From: Calocera cornea HHB12733
Taxonomy: Eukaryota; Basidiomycota; Dacrymycetes; Dacrymycetales; Dacrymycetaceae
DNA: 46,922 bases
Reading direction: 5' to 3'
Assembly: GCA_001632435.1 (NCBI GenBank)
Contig: KV424114.1
Coordinates: 1 to 46,922, forward strand
Shown: piece by piece, positions 21,020-33,256 of the stretch
How positions within the stretch are numbered: position 1 is the stretch's first letter
Layout of the letters: every line of letters begins with the position of its first letter
Program-made: the position numbers and the translations under genes
Notes under the pieces: generated by a model
Told to the model about the DNA's origin: nothing
What the model saw: only the letters and a program-made list of their open reading frames with translations
The model's database searches: none

Positions 21020-21470
21020 AACAGATGTTGTCGTGGTGTACTAGCTTTGGACAGAAGACTGATCTGATGCCGAGTTATGCGATCAGCTTGAGAAGAAGAC
21101 GTGGCTGCACTGCACGCACCAGCGCCGCTCGGCCGCTCCCACGTACATACGGGACACTGTGATATTTGGACTGACAATGTGGTGCGAATCGGACAGCGAC
21201 GAGGTATATAGCGGAACACGGCGATAGGGATGAAGTCGTCTTAGGGGCCGCTACCACGATGGCGAGTGATTGTGGTCTTGCAAAATTGCATCCGCTTTCC
21301 ATCGCATAAGCCCAAGGCGAAGGCGCGAAGTCACATGCTTCGAAGGACAAGAAACAAACTGCTGGCCTAGTCGCAATGCCCCATTCACGATTGGCCGCAG
21401 TTGAGGTGGTATGTGATGCATAGGGTCTACAGGATGAGCATGCTATGGGCTACATGCTAGCAATACAGGT
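21020..21470. other. Intergenic, promoter region of the Red1-like gene
   Basis: 450 bp between the ATG of the Red1-like gene and the stop of the MFS transporter gene, both minus. No further gene or clear TATA box is seen. Confidence 0.5.
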
Positions 21471-23732
21471 TTAATGAGCAAGCGTCACTACGGACTTCCT
21501 GCTTCTCGGATAATCGGCATCGCCAGGCAGCGGAAGCGCGCATGCTCCTGCCGCGAAGCAGATGACCGTCGAGACGTATATGGGCAGGCTCGGGCTGATA
21601 GCCAAGAACCATCCACCCAGCAGTGGCGCGGCCATGCCGGATCTGCCCACGCAACAATTGTCATCATCATCAGCATGCACCCCACGGACCAGGGGTCATT
21701 TACGTACATTCGGGAAAGTGCCGACGCCATGCCCGTTGCGGAACCTCGGACCTCGGTCGAGAAAATTTCAGGCGTCATCCTATAATTAGGGCGTTTTCAG
21801 CTGCTGGGAACAGTAACAGGATCTTGTCGCTTACCCGTAGAGAACGGCCCACATGGTGGTAGCACCCAGCGAAATAGCCATTGTTACAGCAATCACCGCG
21901 CCTTGACTCTCCACGAGCACGAACGCTCCGGTACACACGCCGGTAATGAGCGTGCTGAGAATCAAGCTCCCCTTTCTTCCCAGCCTGGTCTCGATCATCC
22001 AGGCGCCCAGCAGGGAACCCGGGACACCGGCAAAGGCGTAAAAGAGGTACTGCTTCAACGCTTGCGCTCTGCCTCCGCTGCCGTTCTGGATCGCTCGGCT
22101 TTCCAAGAGCTTGGGAAGGAAGACGTTGAACATGGTGTACGCTGTGAAGATGTGAAGATGTTTAGTGGACGCTATCGTTTGTGAAACTAAACGCTCACAG
22201 AGAGCAATCAGTGCCCATGCAGACCAAACGAGGATCGTGGTTTTTCTCCACTCCGGCGTGAATAGCCGCTCCATCCGTTCCAACCAGCTGGCCAAGGGGC
22301 GGCCTATGATAGGTATCGCTCGGATCTTCGCACCCTTCGGTTGACTTGTTGCATGCGGTATGACTTCCGGCACGCGACTGGGCAGGAACTGAGGCGTTTG
22401 CTCCTCCACGGGTGTGGCAAATGAGTGGGTATGGGAGAGGTGTGGATCGGGCGACTCGTTCGTAGAATGATAGACCATCTGGGAGCTTCTCGTGGAGAGG
22501 GACAGCCGGACATCTCCGTTGCCCGCGGGCTGGGCAACTTTTCCCTGCTCAATGTCGGGATCGTCTGTGATATCGTCAATCGTAAGCGGATAGTCGTGCC
22601 CGTTGAAGGAGATGATTTTGCGCAATGAATGAACGGCTTCTGCGTGCCTGCCAGAGGCGACAAGGTAGCGCGGGCTCTCACGCATGCGGAAGAAAACAAT
22701 GCGCGCTAGGCACATGAATGCGGTCTGGTTAAGCGGACAAACTCCGATTAGCGCGCGTCGGGCTGCCGTAACGTGTGCAGACTCACGAATACGCCCAGGA
22801 TCCCGAGCACGTACTTCCATCCGAGGTTCTGCGTGTTCACGTCGCACGGCTCGTCCGGGCCCTCCGGGCAGCTATGACTGGGTATGATAACCGCGCCCAG
22901 GATCGAGCTCACGACCGCGCCAAGGCTGAAGAAGACGGACAGCGCTGTCAGCAGATACCGCTTTGCATGTGGTACATTTTCGATGAAGAGGGTCCCGTCG
23001 GTCGGCATGCTGCCCTATTACTGATTTAGCCATCGAGCGCTGGGGCACATGAAGAGGCATACGCCGACTGCGGAGCCCAGGAAGAAGAAGCACAAGCAAA
23101 GGCTTCCATAGTTTGGCATGAACGGGGTCAGGAGGCCGAACAGCGAGGCGAAGAAGAGCGTCGACTGGAATGCGATCCGGCGGCCCATTATGTCGGCGCC
23201 TGAGGCCGTTGAGGACGGAGGAGATAACCTAATCGGCGTGCTCACATGTGCCCCAACCAACCGCTCCAATCATCATCCCGAAGAAAATGGACGAGGACAG
23301 CAGCCCAATGCGTCTGTCCGAAATGTGGAAATGATCTTGCACGCGGGGTAGGATAACTGCGACGCCTTGCAACCACATCTGGGGTGCATGGTGAAAAAAG
23401 GTCTCGGAGTCTAGACTTGTGTGCGTACGTTGTCCGCCATCCATCCTGATTGACGGGTTAGCAGAGCTTAGTCATGGGCGTCTGAGGCGCACCAAAGCCA
23501 CACAGCGCCAGTAAGGACCACTGATACCATCCTTCGCCAACGGTCAGGATATTGCGAGAAGGGCCGTCGTGTGATCATGCGCACCCATGCCGATCTTGTC
23601 TATCGTCTTGTCCAGGGCGCTGCGATCATCAAGGGCGTCCTCATCGTCGAGCTCCTCCTCGTCCACGCGCTCGGGCTCTCCGGCGAGCCTCTCCTCGGGC
23701 GGTTCATCTCCTCTCACGACTTCATAGCTCAT
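21471..23732 (-). CDS. MFS transporter, SVOP/sugar-porter-like (12 TM)
   Basis: Starts at the ATG at 23732 with an acidic cytoplasmic N-terminus (EPERVDEEELDDEDALDD) and DKIGMG, then about ten exons. Diagnostic SVOP-family segments appear in order: WYQWSLLALCGFGWMADN, MWLQGVAVILPRVQ, LLSSSIFFGMMIGAVGWG, MGRRIAF, GSMPTDGTLFIENVP, LLTALSVFFSLGAV, MRESPRYLVASGRH, YTMFNVFLPKLLESR, and near the C-terminus MTPEIFSTEVRGSATG and SPSLPIYVSTVICFAAG. A hydrophilic central loop of about 110 residues separates the two six-helix halves. Exon 3 is only 17 nt (23429-23445) and encodes the WMADN part of TM1. Substrate cannot be read from sequence. It is divergent from MPDU1 across 294 bp. The upstream exons are 23585-23732, 23493-23531, 23429-23445 and 23246-23378. 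Confidence 0.88.
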
Positions 23733-24026
23733 AGTCTTATCGCCTAGGTTGTTATTCGAGGGAAAGCTCTGCGGTCAGCGGCGGCCATGCAACCGGTGTA
23801 TGCGATGTGCGCGTTGTTGCGAATGCCGGCTGTACGCGTCGGTGAATGCGATGCGGATCCAACCCTAAAACGGGCAGCGCGTCGTGGAAGCGCCGGTGGC
23901 CGCCCTGCTATACTGTACACGTCGCCCGACCCTCTCGTTTCATCTATCCTGGCACCCTTTCCCGTCACTCTTTCCGCAGTTCCGTCCGCTGCCCCTTCCC
24001 TCTCTCCGTTGACCATACGATCTTCC
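23733..24026. promoter_or_regulatory. Bidirectional promoter between the MFS transporter and MPDU1 genes
   Basis: 294 bp between divergent ATGs at 23732 (minus) and 24027 (plus). The last ~80 bp before MPDU1 are pyrimidine-rich, as is usual for fungal leaders. No TATA box is evident. Confidence 0.45.
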
Positions 24027-25079
24027 ATGTCAATCACAAAGCGCCTCATTCCAAACGTCCTGCGAGAGCCGGCTGTCGCCCTCATCGGCGAGGTAAGCGC
24101 GTCTCCCCATCCGCATCGGCCCGTCACGCTCCCGGAGCGTGCGGTGCCGGCATCCGGCCAATTCTACCCGAGCGAAGAGTGCTGACTAGATGTGGCGTAG
24201 GAATGCTATGTTTCGCTTGTTGAACAGCTGAACGTGTTCGACACCGACTGCCTAAAGTATGCGATTTCCAAGGGGCTGGGAGTGGGGCTGGTCCTCGGAG
24301 GGACAATCATGAAGCTTCCGCAGCTCATTGTCAGTACGTCGCGGTCCATCCCTCGGCACTGTAACTCCCCGGAGCTGAACGTATCGCTTTCTCTAGTCGT
24401 CCGGGCAAAGTCTGCACGAGGAGTCAGCCTAGCTGCGTACGCGTTCGAGACGCTAAGCTACTGGATCATCACCGCCTACTCGGCGCGGCAAGCCTATCCC
24501 TTTTCGACATATGGGGAAAACTTCTTCTTGGGCGTGCAGAACGTCGTCATTACGCTCCTCATCGTGTATTACGCTCCACGCTCAACAGCGACACAGCTAG
24601 CCGGTGCGGCCGTTGCGACTGCCGTGGGCGCGTATATCCTTCTCAAGGTCCCGATGTCTTATCTCGCCATGCTGCAAGGATCGACCATCCCTCTTACGTT
24701 CCTCTCAAAAGTCCCGCAGATCATCTCGAACCATCGACTCCAATCGACCGGGACACTTTCCTCGTTCGCCGTGTTCGCCGCACTTGCCGGCACCTTCGCT
24801 CGGCTGTTCACCACTGCCACCGAGGTCAATGACCCGCTGGTGTTCTGGGGCTATGTCGGCGCGGCGGTACTGAATGTCATCATTGCAGTTCAGATGGTCA
24901 TGTACTGGCGCTCTGAGGAGAGACCAGGCATGCCGAAGTACCGAGAAGACCAGAAGTTCCCAGTTGCCCAGGAACTCGAAACGGCACCGATTGGAATCCC
25001 GTCTTCTCCGAGGAAGCACGATTCAATAACCTCCAACCCGGGTGGCTCAGGACGGCGCTGGACGAGAAAGCTGGACTGA
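24027..25079 (+). CDS. MPDU1: MPDU1/Lec35 PQ-loop protein (dolichol-phosphate sugar utilisation)
   Basis: Exons 24027-24092, 24201-24333 and 24397-25079 give 293 aa. The protein carries two PQ-loop repeats: first half KLPQLIVIVRAKSARGVSLAAY, read across intron 2; second half LSKVPQIISN followed by STGTLSSFAVF. It has about seven hydrophobic helices, for example NVVITLLIVYYA and VGAAVLNVIIAVQMVMYW. MPDU1 is an ER membrane protein needed to use mannose-P-dolichol and glucose-P-dolichol in N-glycan, GPI-anchor and O-mannose synthesis. The C-terminal 50 residues are hydrophilic and end in RRWTRKLD, a plausible cytosolic basic tail. Intron 1 (108 bp) is longer than most here. Confidence 0.92.
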
Positions 25080-25390
25080 CGCAGCTGAAAAACGGTTTAG
25101 GCGAGCATCATACCTGCGCATTCCAGTGAGGAGCGCGATATCCATACCATGTTCTGCTATCAGATGTGTTTGCATACATATTGTCTCGCTGTCCCTGCTT
25201 CGCGAGTTCCTTTGTCCCACATGCCGTCACCCGAAGAAGGGGCATGCGTCCCTTGCAAGAGATCATGTTTAGGCTCTCGCATGGCGCCGCCCCCAGGAAT
25301 TCCGCTAGCGACCTTCTGCGCGTCTAAACCACAGCATATATAAACCCGCTAAACAACCTTGACGGGGGCCCCAGCTCCAGCTCGTTCGCC
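25080..25390. other. Intergenic between MPDU1 and the acetyltransferase gene
   Basis: About 310 bp between two plus-strand genes. The minus strand frame across it has no ATG-led protein. A CATATATAAACC stretch at about 25334-25345 contains TATATAAA, a good TATA box about 50 bp upstream of the ATG at 25391. Confidence 0.5.
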
Positions 25391-26258
25391 ATGCCCCACG
25401 CTTGCCCTCCCGCACCGGCCAAGTCTGATAGTCACCCCAAAGGACCCTGTACGTGCAATTCATTTTGACCCTTTGTCTGTCGTCATCACCAACCACTATC
25501 AAGGCGCAGACCCGGTGTACAACCTCAGCACTCGCTGGTATAAGAATGTCATTCACCTCAAGACCGCAAATGGGCTCGAGTTCATCCTCCGTCCTTTCAC
25601 GGTGCCCGCTCCTCCTGAAGCCGTCGAAGAGCTTCGGGAGATGCGGATAGCATGCGGCTGGGACGTCGAGCTTATCGGCGAGTGGATGGTCGAGATCAAG
25701 GAAGGTTAGTGCTCTCGCGATTAGGCTCCGTGCAATGTGAGAAACGCGTGTTCATGAGCGTGTCCAGGTCGTCGTATTCAATGGACAGCTTACATGGGTC
25801 AGGAGCCAATAGGGATGTGTGCCCTCAATATCTACTCGATCCACGATGAGACCTTGGCCAACGGCGTCGATCGTGCAGAGGTTGCCGGAATGTTCCTGTA
25901 CCCTGCCTGGCGCTCCCTCGGACTTGGCAAGGCCATGATGACGCATGTCGAGCAGGAGGCTGCCCAGATGGGCATGAAGAAGACGACGGTGAACACACGG
26001 TGAGGCTGCCAGGACCCTGCTTCCACCGGAGGATGCTTTCTCACCAGTCGTCCTTTTGACAGCTCACTCGGTCCCAGCCTCATGCCCTACATTCGCCGTG
26101 GTTACCGTGAATACAAGGCTCGGGAAATGAAGTACCTTCTCGATACAATCCTCGGGCTTGGCCTTACTCCTGAACACATGAGCGCTTCCTTCCTGGAGAA
26201 ACCTGTTCCTGCCGCGTCCACGGTGTTCTTCACGATGGACCTCCAGACGACGGCGTGA
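25391..26258 (+). CDS. GNAT-family N-acetyltransferase
   Basis: Exons 25391-25448, 25510-25704, 25768-25999 and 26063-26258 give 226 aa; the three introns are 61-63 bp. The middle of the protein has the GNAT acetyl-CoA core: a beta strand VAGMFLYPAW followed by RSLGLGKAMM, matching motif A (R/Q-x-x-G-x-G/A), then a helix HVEQEAAQMG and strand KKTTVNTR. The C-terminal part, IRRGYREYKAREMKYL, fits motif B. The N-terminal region (LEFILRPFTVPAPPEAVEELR) resembles substrate-side elements. The acceptor substrate is not evident. The start at 25391 is chosen because a strong GTACGT donor at 25449 brings this ATG into frame; reading straight through the same region has no ATG. Confidence 0.85.
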
Positions 26259-27531
26259 CAAAAGTGGAGGGCCCCCGAAGCAGACGATGGAAAGGAAAGA
26301 GGAAAGACCCTTGGCTGAATGATCTGTACTGCGAACTAGAAGAGAAACACATGCATGCGGTTTGCTTCCAAAGCTTGTTGGGCGTTTACAGGGACCAAAT
26401 CCATGCGGCTCAGCCGTCCGAGCCGTGACGCGTGAGACATTTATTAGGTCGGCGTCGGGTGATATCATCACCTCGTCCATCGCCAGCTCGTGATGGGATC
26501 CGCGTAACCCATCGCCAGCTGCGCCGGAAGGTGCTCCGGGCCCTGCGCCACAATGAGAACGACGGCCAATCGCGGTAGGATGTCAACGTAAGAGTAGAGG
26601 CGGCGTGGGATGGGCAGATACGCCCAAGACGCCCGTCCTCGTCTTCTTTTCCACCCTGGCAATACCATCTGATCCCCTGCCGACGGCGGAAGACATCGCG
26701 GACCCCAGCGGGACAGCGGGTTCCTAGGCGAGATTCTGCCACCAGGCTTGGGACGGGGCGCCCCCGAGTTGTGCAACAATGTCGCCAGAAGTTCGGACTC
26801 ATGTGAGCGGCACGGTTCGGGTTTGTCCTGGTCTATTGCCACAAACAGCCGTCGCGAAGCAATAATGATCTGTCACTGGTCCAAAAGATAGCAAGAGCCG
26901 AGCTTGAAGCACAGCGTCTGAGTCTGAAATCTGTACGCGTTCCTCGCCTGTCCCAAGCGAGACGGGCCATGTCGGGCTCCGCAGTCGTAAAAATCGGACT
27001 AGAGATGACCCTAAACAGGGCAAGGTCGGAAAAGGCGGATGATAAATCCGACACGTGCTTGCTTGGGCAAAGAAGGCAGGAACATAGTTATTAGGCGAAC
27101 ACAATAGGGTCCGGCCGGCGTATCCCGTCTTTTCCTACCGGCGAGCCCTCCATAATGGATATGATCATGCACTTCTGGCCTAGCTGGGACGGGACCCGGG
27201 AAAGCGGACTGAGGTTCAAGTTTCCAAGTTTGTGCGACAGCTGGACAAAGGGGTTCCACCTCGGCGGCCGTGGCTCCGCGCGTGTTTGCAAAGGCATGGT
27301 CCCACCACCCGTCGGGCGGAGCAGAAGACAACACGTCCATTTGATTCAACTGTTACTCAAGACGATCCGGTTCTGCGCAGCTACTGGATTCGATGCTCGG
27401 GATTCAACCACTATCAGGTCTTTTTTTTCAAGAGTTGGTAAAAGTCCGCGGCACGCCAACAAGTTATATCCATTACATTCCGTTTCCCGCTGGAGCACCG
27501 CTCCGGGAAAGCGCCGCTTTCTGCCAGACGC
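26259..27531. other. Intergenic, no gene seen
   Basis: 1.27 kb between convergent ends of the acetyltransferase and glutamate decarboxylase genes. Several overlapping frames of 60-140 codons occur on the minus strand and one of 213 codons on the plus strand. None has a domain, consistent splice sites or sensible composition. No repeat or RNA gene is recognised. Confidence 0.5.
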
Positions 27532-29905
27532 TCAGCAAACGGCGTGGGTCTTGCCATGCTTCGCCTGGAGGCTCTTGGTCTCGTGGTGGTGCGTCACTTT
27601 TGCGCTGCGGTGGGCGTTGTTCTTCGCGTTGTCCTTGGTGGCCTTGGCGAGGTGCTGGATGATCTCGCTCGGGGTCTTGTCGAGGAATTCCACGGCGTCC
27701 TTGAGGTCGCGCACGAACACCTCGCACCTGTGCCGGGAGAAGTCCTCACGCACGACCACGCGAAGCAGCTTGATAGTCTCTGCGTGGGGTGCCTAGATAG
27801 ACGGAACACGCAGGAGGCTCGGTGAGCGGACCGGGTCGCCGAGCGGCGTGTGAAAGAGGACGCACCATCGTGTACGCAGGCACGATCCAGCCGCGACTCC
27901 GGAGGTGCCTGGCGATGGCGAACTCTGGGTGCAAGTGGCCGTCAGTGGATGTCCAGCCATATATGGCACTGCGCGGAATTGGAAACGCACCGTCGTAGTG
28001 CTTGTCGGTCTTGATGCGCCAGGCGACCAGGGGCAGGCCCTTGCCCCCCATCTCGCACATGAGCTCGAACATGGTCCCGTCCTGGATACGAACGACCTGG
28101 TCGGCGAGGTAGTCGGCCGTCTTCTGGAGCTGTTGTCGGGAGAGGGCAGACGGGAAAAGTTAGTGCCGGCCCACGGGCGGGGATTCTGATAGCGGAGCGG
28201 AAAAGAAGCAGCGCTCACGTTGGTCATGATGGCGCGGTAGCCGGCCTTGCCCAGGCGGAGGAACTGGTAGTCTGCACGGGGGTGTGTGAGCATGGGCACA
28301 CGGGGTTTGGCGCGCACCCCAGTTTGGATGTGGACAGGGGGACTCACACTGGCCGATAACCTGGACGGCGGACTTGGAGAAGTTGAGCGTGAACGACACT
28401 TGCGGCCTGTGCGGGCGGGTCAGCATCTGTGCGTCGCCGGCTGCGCGCGAGCGTTTGCGCCAACCCGGCCACGCGGCCAAAGGCGCACATACACCCGCGC
28501 AGCCAGGCAAAGAGGGAGAAAATGCACTCACGACCCGAGGTAGTTGACCGTGAACAGGATTTCGCGCGGAAGGAAGTCCGTGTTGCGCCAGACGGCCCAG
28601 CCGACACCCGCGTACGCCAGGCCGTACTTGTGGCCCGAGGCGTTGATGCTGCACACGCGGGGGACGCGGAAGTCCCACAGCAGGTCCGGGTTCACGAAGG
28701 GGGCTACGAAGCCTCCTGAGGCGGCTGCGCATACAACAACAAACAGTAACGGTGAGCGCCAGGACCAGGCTAGGACCGGGAAGGGAAGGAAGAGGAACGC
28801 ACCATCCACATGGATCCACACGTCCGTCCCAAGCTGCTTATTCTTGACCTCCAACAAGTCGCTCATCTTCTTAATATCCTCATACCCGCCCGTATACGTG
28901 CTCCCCAGGATCCCACACACGAGGATCGTGTTCTCATCAACGAGGTCGATCATCTCCTGCGGGTCGCCGAGGTACGTCCCCGTGCGGCAGTACCAGTACT
29001 TCTCCTCAACTTCCAGGTAGCGCGCGGCTTTCTCCCAGCAGACTTGGACCGCTGCGTTCATCACGATGTTCGGGTGCTCGGTGGACTTGCCGGCGGCGCG
29101 GCGCATATCTGGGGCAAGGGGGTTAGCTCACATCCGGACGCACGCATCTCCCCACGGCCGGGCCGCAGGATCCTCCCAACCGTCAGGGCGCCAGCCCTGT
29201 CCATCCAATCCAGGCCCGCCCCGCCCCCGAATAGCACAAGTCAACTCACTCTGCCACCTCTTCTTGGCCGCCAGAACACTCAAGATGATCGCCTCGCTGC
29301 TGCCGATGGTGCTCACGCCGAGCGCTTCAGAGTCCTTATCGTGCAGCGGAGCGTTGAACAGGCGCGCGATCATGTTCACGCAGCGGGACTCGATCTCTCC
29401 CAGCGCCGGGTACTCCTCGACGTCGATGAAGTTTTTGCTCAGGTCTGGCGGCACAGCACCTGCGTGAGTACGTGTTATGCATGCGGGAAGGGAAGGGCGC
29501 ACTGTCCACCATGAGCTTCTCGGCTTCCTCCTCCATGTACGTCGTCTACCGAGCGCACACATCTCAGCACACCTATCCATATGGCCCATGGCAGGCTGAG
29601 GGGAGGAAGGGAAAGGGACGCACGACAAACGAGGCCAAGTTTAGCGCGGGGTTGCCGTCCATGAGCAGCTCATCGTGCACGAAGCGCGCCGCGAGGCGCG
29701 CGGGCATCTCTTCTTCTGCCATCTGCGATCGTAGATGGTGTCAGCGCGCGGTCCACAGCGCATATACCCCGTCCTGCCGCACCTCAAACCTGGGTATCTC
29801 CTCAGCAGCCAGGGCGCTGCCATACACCGTCGTGGAGACATAGTGGTCATGGTCCGGGTGGGCGTCTGTGCGCTCTGTCGCGGGGACGGTGGAGAGGAAT
29901 CCCAT
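27532..29905 (-). CDS. GAD1: Glutamate decarboxylase (PLP-dependent)
   Basis: Converts glutamate to GABA and CO2 in the cytosol, with roles in the GABA shunt and acid or oxidative stress. About 520 aa from the ATG at 29905, in about eleven exons (first exons 29783-29905 and 29624-29722). Landmarks in order: [95 protein letters not shown] and [17 protein letters not shown], which holds the PLP-binding lysine. [19 protein letters not shown]-like [10 protein letters not shown] and [12 protein letters not shown] follow. The C-terminal tail is rich in His and Lys ([20 protein letters not shown]); no clear calmodulin-binding helix is visible. About 1.4 kb of upstream DNA separates it from eIF3e. 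Confidence 0.95.
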
Positions 29906-31281
29906 GTTTGCTGTTTCGTTTGGGTGGGGCTGCGGGTGGGAGGGCTAAGGGAGGAGGTGGTGGTGGTAGGAGGTAGACGGTGCTAGGGAGGGATGGGCAA
30001 GTGTGCGAGGCTATATGGGGCATGGGAGGCCTCGCGACGGGTGCTGTGCAGTTTGCAGGGGCAGGAACCCCGCTAGCCCGAGGCCGGTGATGTGTGTATG
30101 ATCGCATCCCTCCGTCGCCTTCTCTAATCCTCGCAGGAATTCCCACCCCGACCCCCAACCCCTGCCCCCGATGGTCGGCCAATCGTCCCCCCCCCTCTCT
30201 GGCCGCATCAGCGCCGCAGCCCACACGTCCCTCTCCTCTCCAACGCGGCTAGCGCGCTGAGGACCCCTTGTCGCGTTCCCTCCCTCCCTGCATGCATGCA
30301 TGCATGCATGTGCAGCGTGTCCTGCCGTCTGCCGTGTGAGAATATGCCGCCGGTGTCGTAAGGGCTGACGGGCAGGCCGGTGACGCCCCTGGCCAGAAGG
30401 GGGCGACTGAAGACGTCATAGCCTGGTCGAAAGGCTGCGTGCCAGTCTGGTTCCGAAAATAGATCGCGGGCGCCCTGGCGGAGAGGGACCGTCATCCGAT
30501 GGCGCCGGCACGTTCAACTCGGCCCCGACTTTTCAATTCCTGCTGTTAGTCTCAGTCTGGGCTGGGTGTGAAACGCAGGCCAGCGATGATGTGTGATCTG
30601 CGGGGATGGATCCAGCTCTCACGCTCGGGGAGGTCGTTTCATGTGCCATTGTTCTCTTACATCTACGGATGCCGTCTCCTGGTGTCACATACTTATGTCC
30701 CATCAATTGGCGACTGAGGCATCCACACAACACCGATGCGCGCAATACATCTTACGTTGCAGCTCCAGGTTCCGGCCCTCCCCACCTAATAAGTTCATAT
30801 TGGGCTTAACCTAGCTTTATACTGTATTAGGGCTGGACGAACGTGCGACGTGGCCCGCGCCGTTCCCCGGGAGGGGAGGCCTAACGGGCGCTTGGGAGCT
30901 GTGCGCGCGCGCTCCGCTGCCTTTGAGGCTTTGTGGGTTCATGGGGTCGACAGACCGGCCCATCCGGCTTCCCTTCTTCTGTTCCGTGCCGCCGACGTAA
31001 CAAGGCGGGAATGAAGAGCAGCCTGGCAAGCTCTCGGCGCAGGTTGATCGGCTGGCGTTCTCGGTCGCCTTCCGCTACTAGACTGTATTGAACCCGCCGC
31101 ATTTGGGAACGTGCGTCCCCGTGGGGTACAGTCCCGCCCCACGCGCTGAAATTCATCCCAGCAGCTCCTCCGAGCGCCGAGCGCCGAGCATCTTACTGAC
31201 CCGCAGCCCTGTACCGTGCAGATGAGGTAGCAACCACATCCCATTACACACAGCCGTACACGTCTTCTACCGCCTACGCAG
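29906..31281. other. Upstream region of the glutamate decarboxylase gene, no gene seen
   Basis: About 1.38 kb. The first 350 bp on the minus strand are C/T-rich. Contains a CATG x5 run at 30291-30310. No ORF with domains or splice support was found. Confidence 0.5.
30291..30310. repeat. CATG tetranucleotide repeat, five copies
   Basis: Five perfect CATG units. Each junction is the self-complementary hexamer GCATGC, so the run is fully palindromic. Confidence 0.9.
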
Positions 31282-32914
31282 CTACGCGACCTCGACCGCG
31301 GCCGGTGCGGGGGGGACGAGGTGCTCCTGCTGCTGCTCCCTCTCCCTGTCCGCCGCGCCCCTGTCGCCCCTGTCCCCGCGCGGCCTCCGATCCCCCCCCC
31401 CCCCCCGCTGCACCGCCTCCCCCATAGCCCGCCGCTGCATGGCCACCCCCAGCGCCTGCGTCCTGAAGCTGAGCCCCCTTGTGCGCTCGATCACGCTCTG
31501 GTACACGGGCGCATGCGGCTTGTCGATCACGATTATGTTCCTCGACAGGTCGATCTTCGCGTCCGCGCCCATGCGCGTGTCACGGATCAGGTTCACGATC
31601 CATTTTTCGCCTTCGGAGCGCGAGAGGTTGAGCCGCGCTGAGAGGTCGCTATATGCCACAACGGGTGAATTCGCATAAATGGGATAATGGGGGAAGGAGA
31701 CGCACGCGATGTCTATCTGCCTGTGTATCCGGCAGTACGCCTCGGAGATGAAGTACCGCGCGTTATCCAAGAACTCGTCCTTGAAGTTCTGCAGGAAGAA
31801 GTCGTTCTCGATCAGCTTCTCGGCCTCGCCCAGCTCCTTTTGCGCCGCCTCGAAGTCGAAGTCGATAAACAGCATCTTGAGGAAGTCCGTGATGGGGTCG
31901 TGGTACTGGTAGTTCTCCATCTGCACGACGCGCACGACCTCCTTCACGGCGTGCCGGATCCGCCCGCTCGTCGCCGTCTTGCGCGAGATGACCGCGGCCG
32001 CAGCAAGGTACCGCAGGATCCACGGGCACGATGTCTGGATCGTGTTGAGGTATGCGGGGGAGAGGAAGACCTCGAGCAGCGCGTGCCGGCCCTCCGGGTG
32101 GTTGAAGTACACGAACAGGCTCCAGTGCAGGTACCACGTGCGCCCCTGCAGCTGCGCGAGCGCCGTGCTGCTCGCGCTGTCGATGCCGACGCCCGCACTC
32201 GCAGCGGGAACGAGCGAGGTGGAGCGGTTGTCGATCGCCTCGCGCAGCCGGTCCAGCTCGTCTTTAGCGGTTTGCCAGTCGCCGGAAAGGATGTCGGACG
32301 CGAGCTTGCCCCATTGTGCGGAGAGGTTCAGCTCCGGGTCGGTGGAGAGGACCAAGAAATGGTAGAGGAACTGCGCGGCGCCGCTGTAGTTTCCGTACGT
32401 GTACTGGAACTGACCAAAATGGTACAGCGCGTTGATCTCTTCATGGGTCAACTGTGCACGGCGTCAGTTTGATCATCATGAGGGAAAATTATGAGCGCAC
32501 GTTATGCTTTTCCCGCAGGTAGTTCAGATTTTGCATCTTGTCCTGCCGTAATGCTTGCGCGACCTCTGGGTTCTCGATCACGTCCAGCACAACCTGTGCT
32601 TCTTTTTGTAGCCGCTCGTTGGTAGTCTCGACATTGCTCCGCTTCGACCCGAACTCTGCGCGTTCTGATCAGCTGATTTCCTCATTCAACAACACATCCT
32701 GCTCACCCTCCGGTACCTCATCACTCGGGTGCAGCTGCTCAAACAGGCTGACGGAGTAGTCCACCATGTTCGTCCTCCTCGCAAGCTCATACTGCGCCTC
32801 CTGCAGCTGCTTCGCCGGGAAGATGCTGAGCTCGCTGACATGCGCCAGCAACGGAAGGGCCAGATGCCGATCCAGGTAGGGGATCATACGCTGCGTGAGG
32901 TCGTATGTCGCCAT
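31282..32914 (-). CDS. INT6: Translation initiation factor eIF3 subunit e (INT6)
   Basis: Core PCI subunit of eIF3. Exons 32707-32914, 32501-32655, 31706-32451 and 31282-31648 give 491 aa. The N-terminus has [19 protein letters not shown] and [14 protein letters not shown]; the middle has [26 protein letters not shown] and [23 protein letters not shown]. The PCI domain has [14 protein letters not shown] [30 protein letters not shown] and [23 protein letters not shown]. The C-terminal tail is extended and RG-rich, including a poly-Gly/Asp/Arg stretch encoded by a 15-base C run on the plus strand. The last intron (57 bp) is stop-free and a multiple of three, so retention would add 19 residues. 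Spliced, the family reading is smoother. Confidence 0.95.
31392..31406. repeat. C15 homopolymer inside the eIF3e C-terminal coding region
   Basis: Fifteen C in a row on the plus strand, encoding consecutive glycines in the RG-rich tail of eIF3e on the minus strand. A length change not divisible by three would alter only the last ~45 residues. It is also a likely site of assembly error. Confidence 0.85.
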
Positions 32915-33256
32915 TTTGAGAGTACGTCGCCTGGTTGGAGTACAGAGGTATACAGCCGGCGGTGGGTAGCGGTCCCTTTGGGTGCGGTCGAGTGCGCAAA
33001 TGAAAGAGGATTTCAACTTTTTGCTCCCGATGACGGAGGCAGAGAAGGCACCTGAATTGGCGATGTTCGGCGCGGACGACCACATGTTCGCCTCTTCAAT
33101 ATACAATGAACAAGCCAAATACCGTACGATAATGCTACGACCAGTCCAGAACAGACAACACACGAATCGGCCAAGACTATAGTAACCCATTGGCCGAAAC
33201 TTATCAGTCAAATACCCGCATCATGACAATGTGGAATGTGTCCCTCCTCGTGCGTG
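32915..33256. other. Promoter region of eIF3e
   Basis: 342 bp between the eIF3e ATG and the stop of the upstream HTH-family gene, both minus. No gene or clear TATA box is seen. Confidence 0.45.

Noticed and set aside
26410..27349. Several minus-strand frames of 70-130 codons
   Set aside because: Mutually overlapping in different frames, no domain, frequent stops and no consistent introns.
30291..30310. CATG repeat as a regulatory element
   Set aside because: Most simply a microsatellite; nothing around it indicates a specific factor.
31687..32472. 261-codon plus-strand frame opposite eIF3e
   Set aside because: Shadow of the PCI-domain exon; no homology evident.
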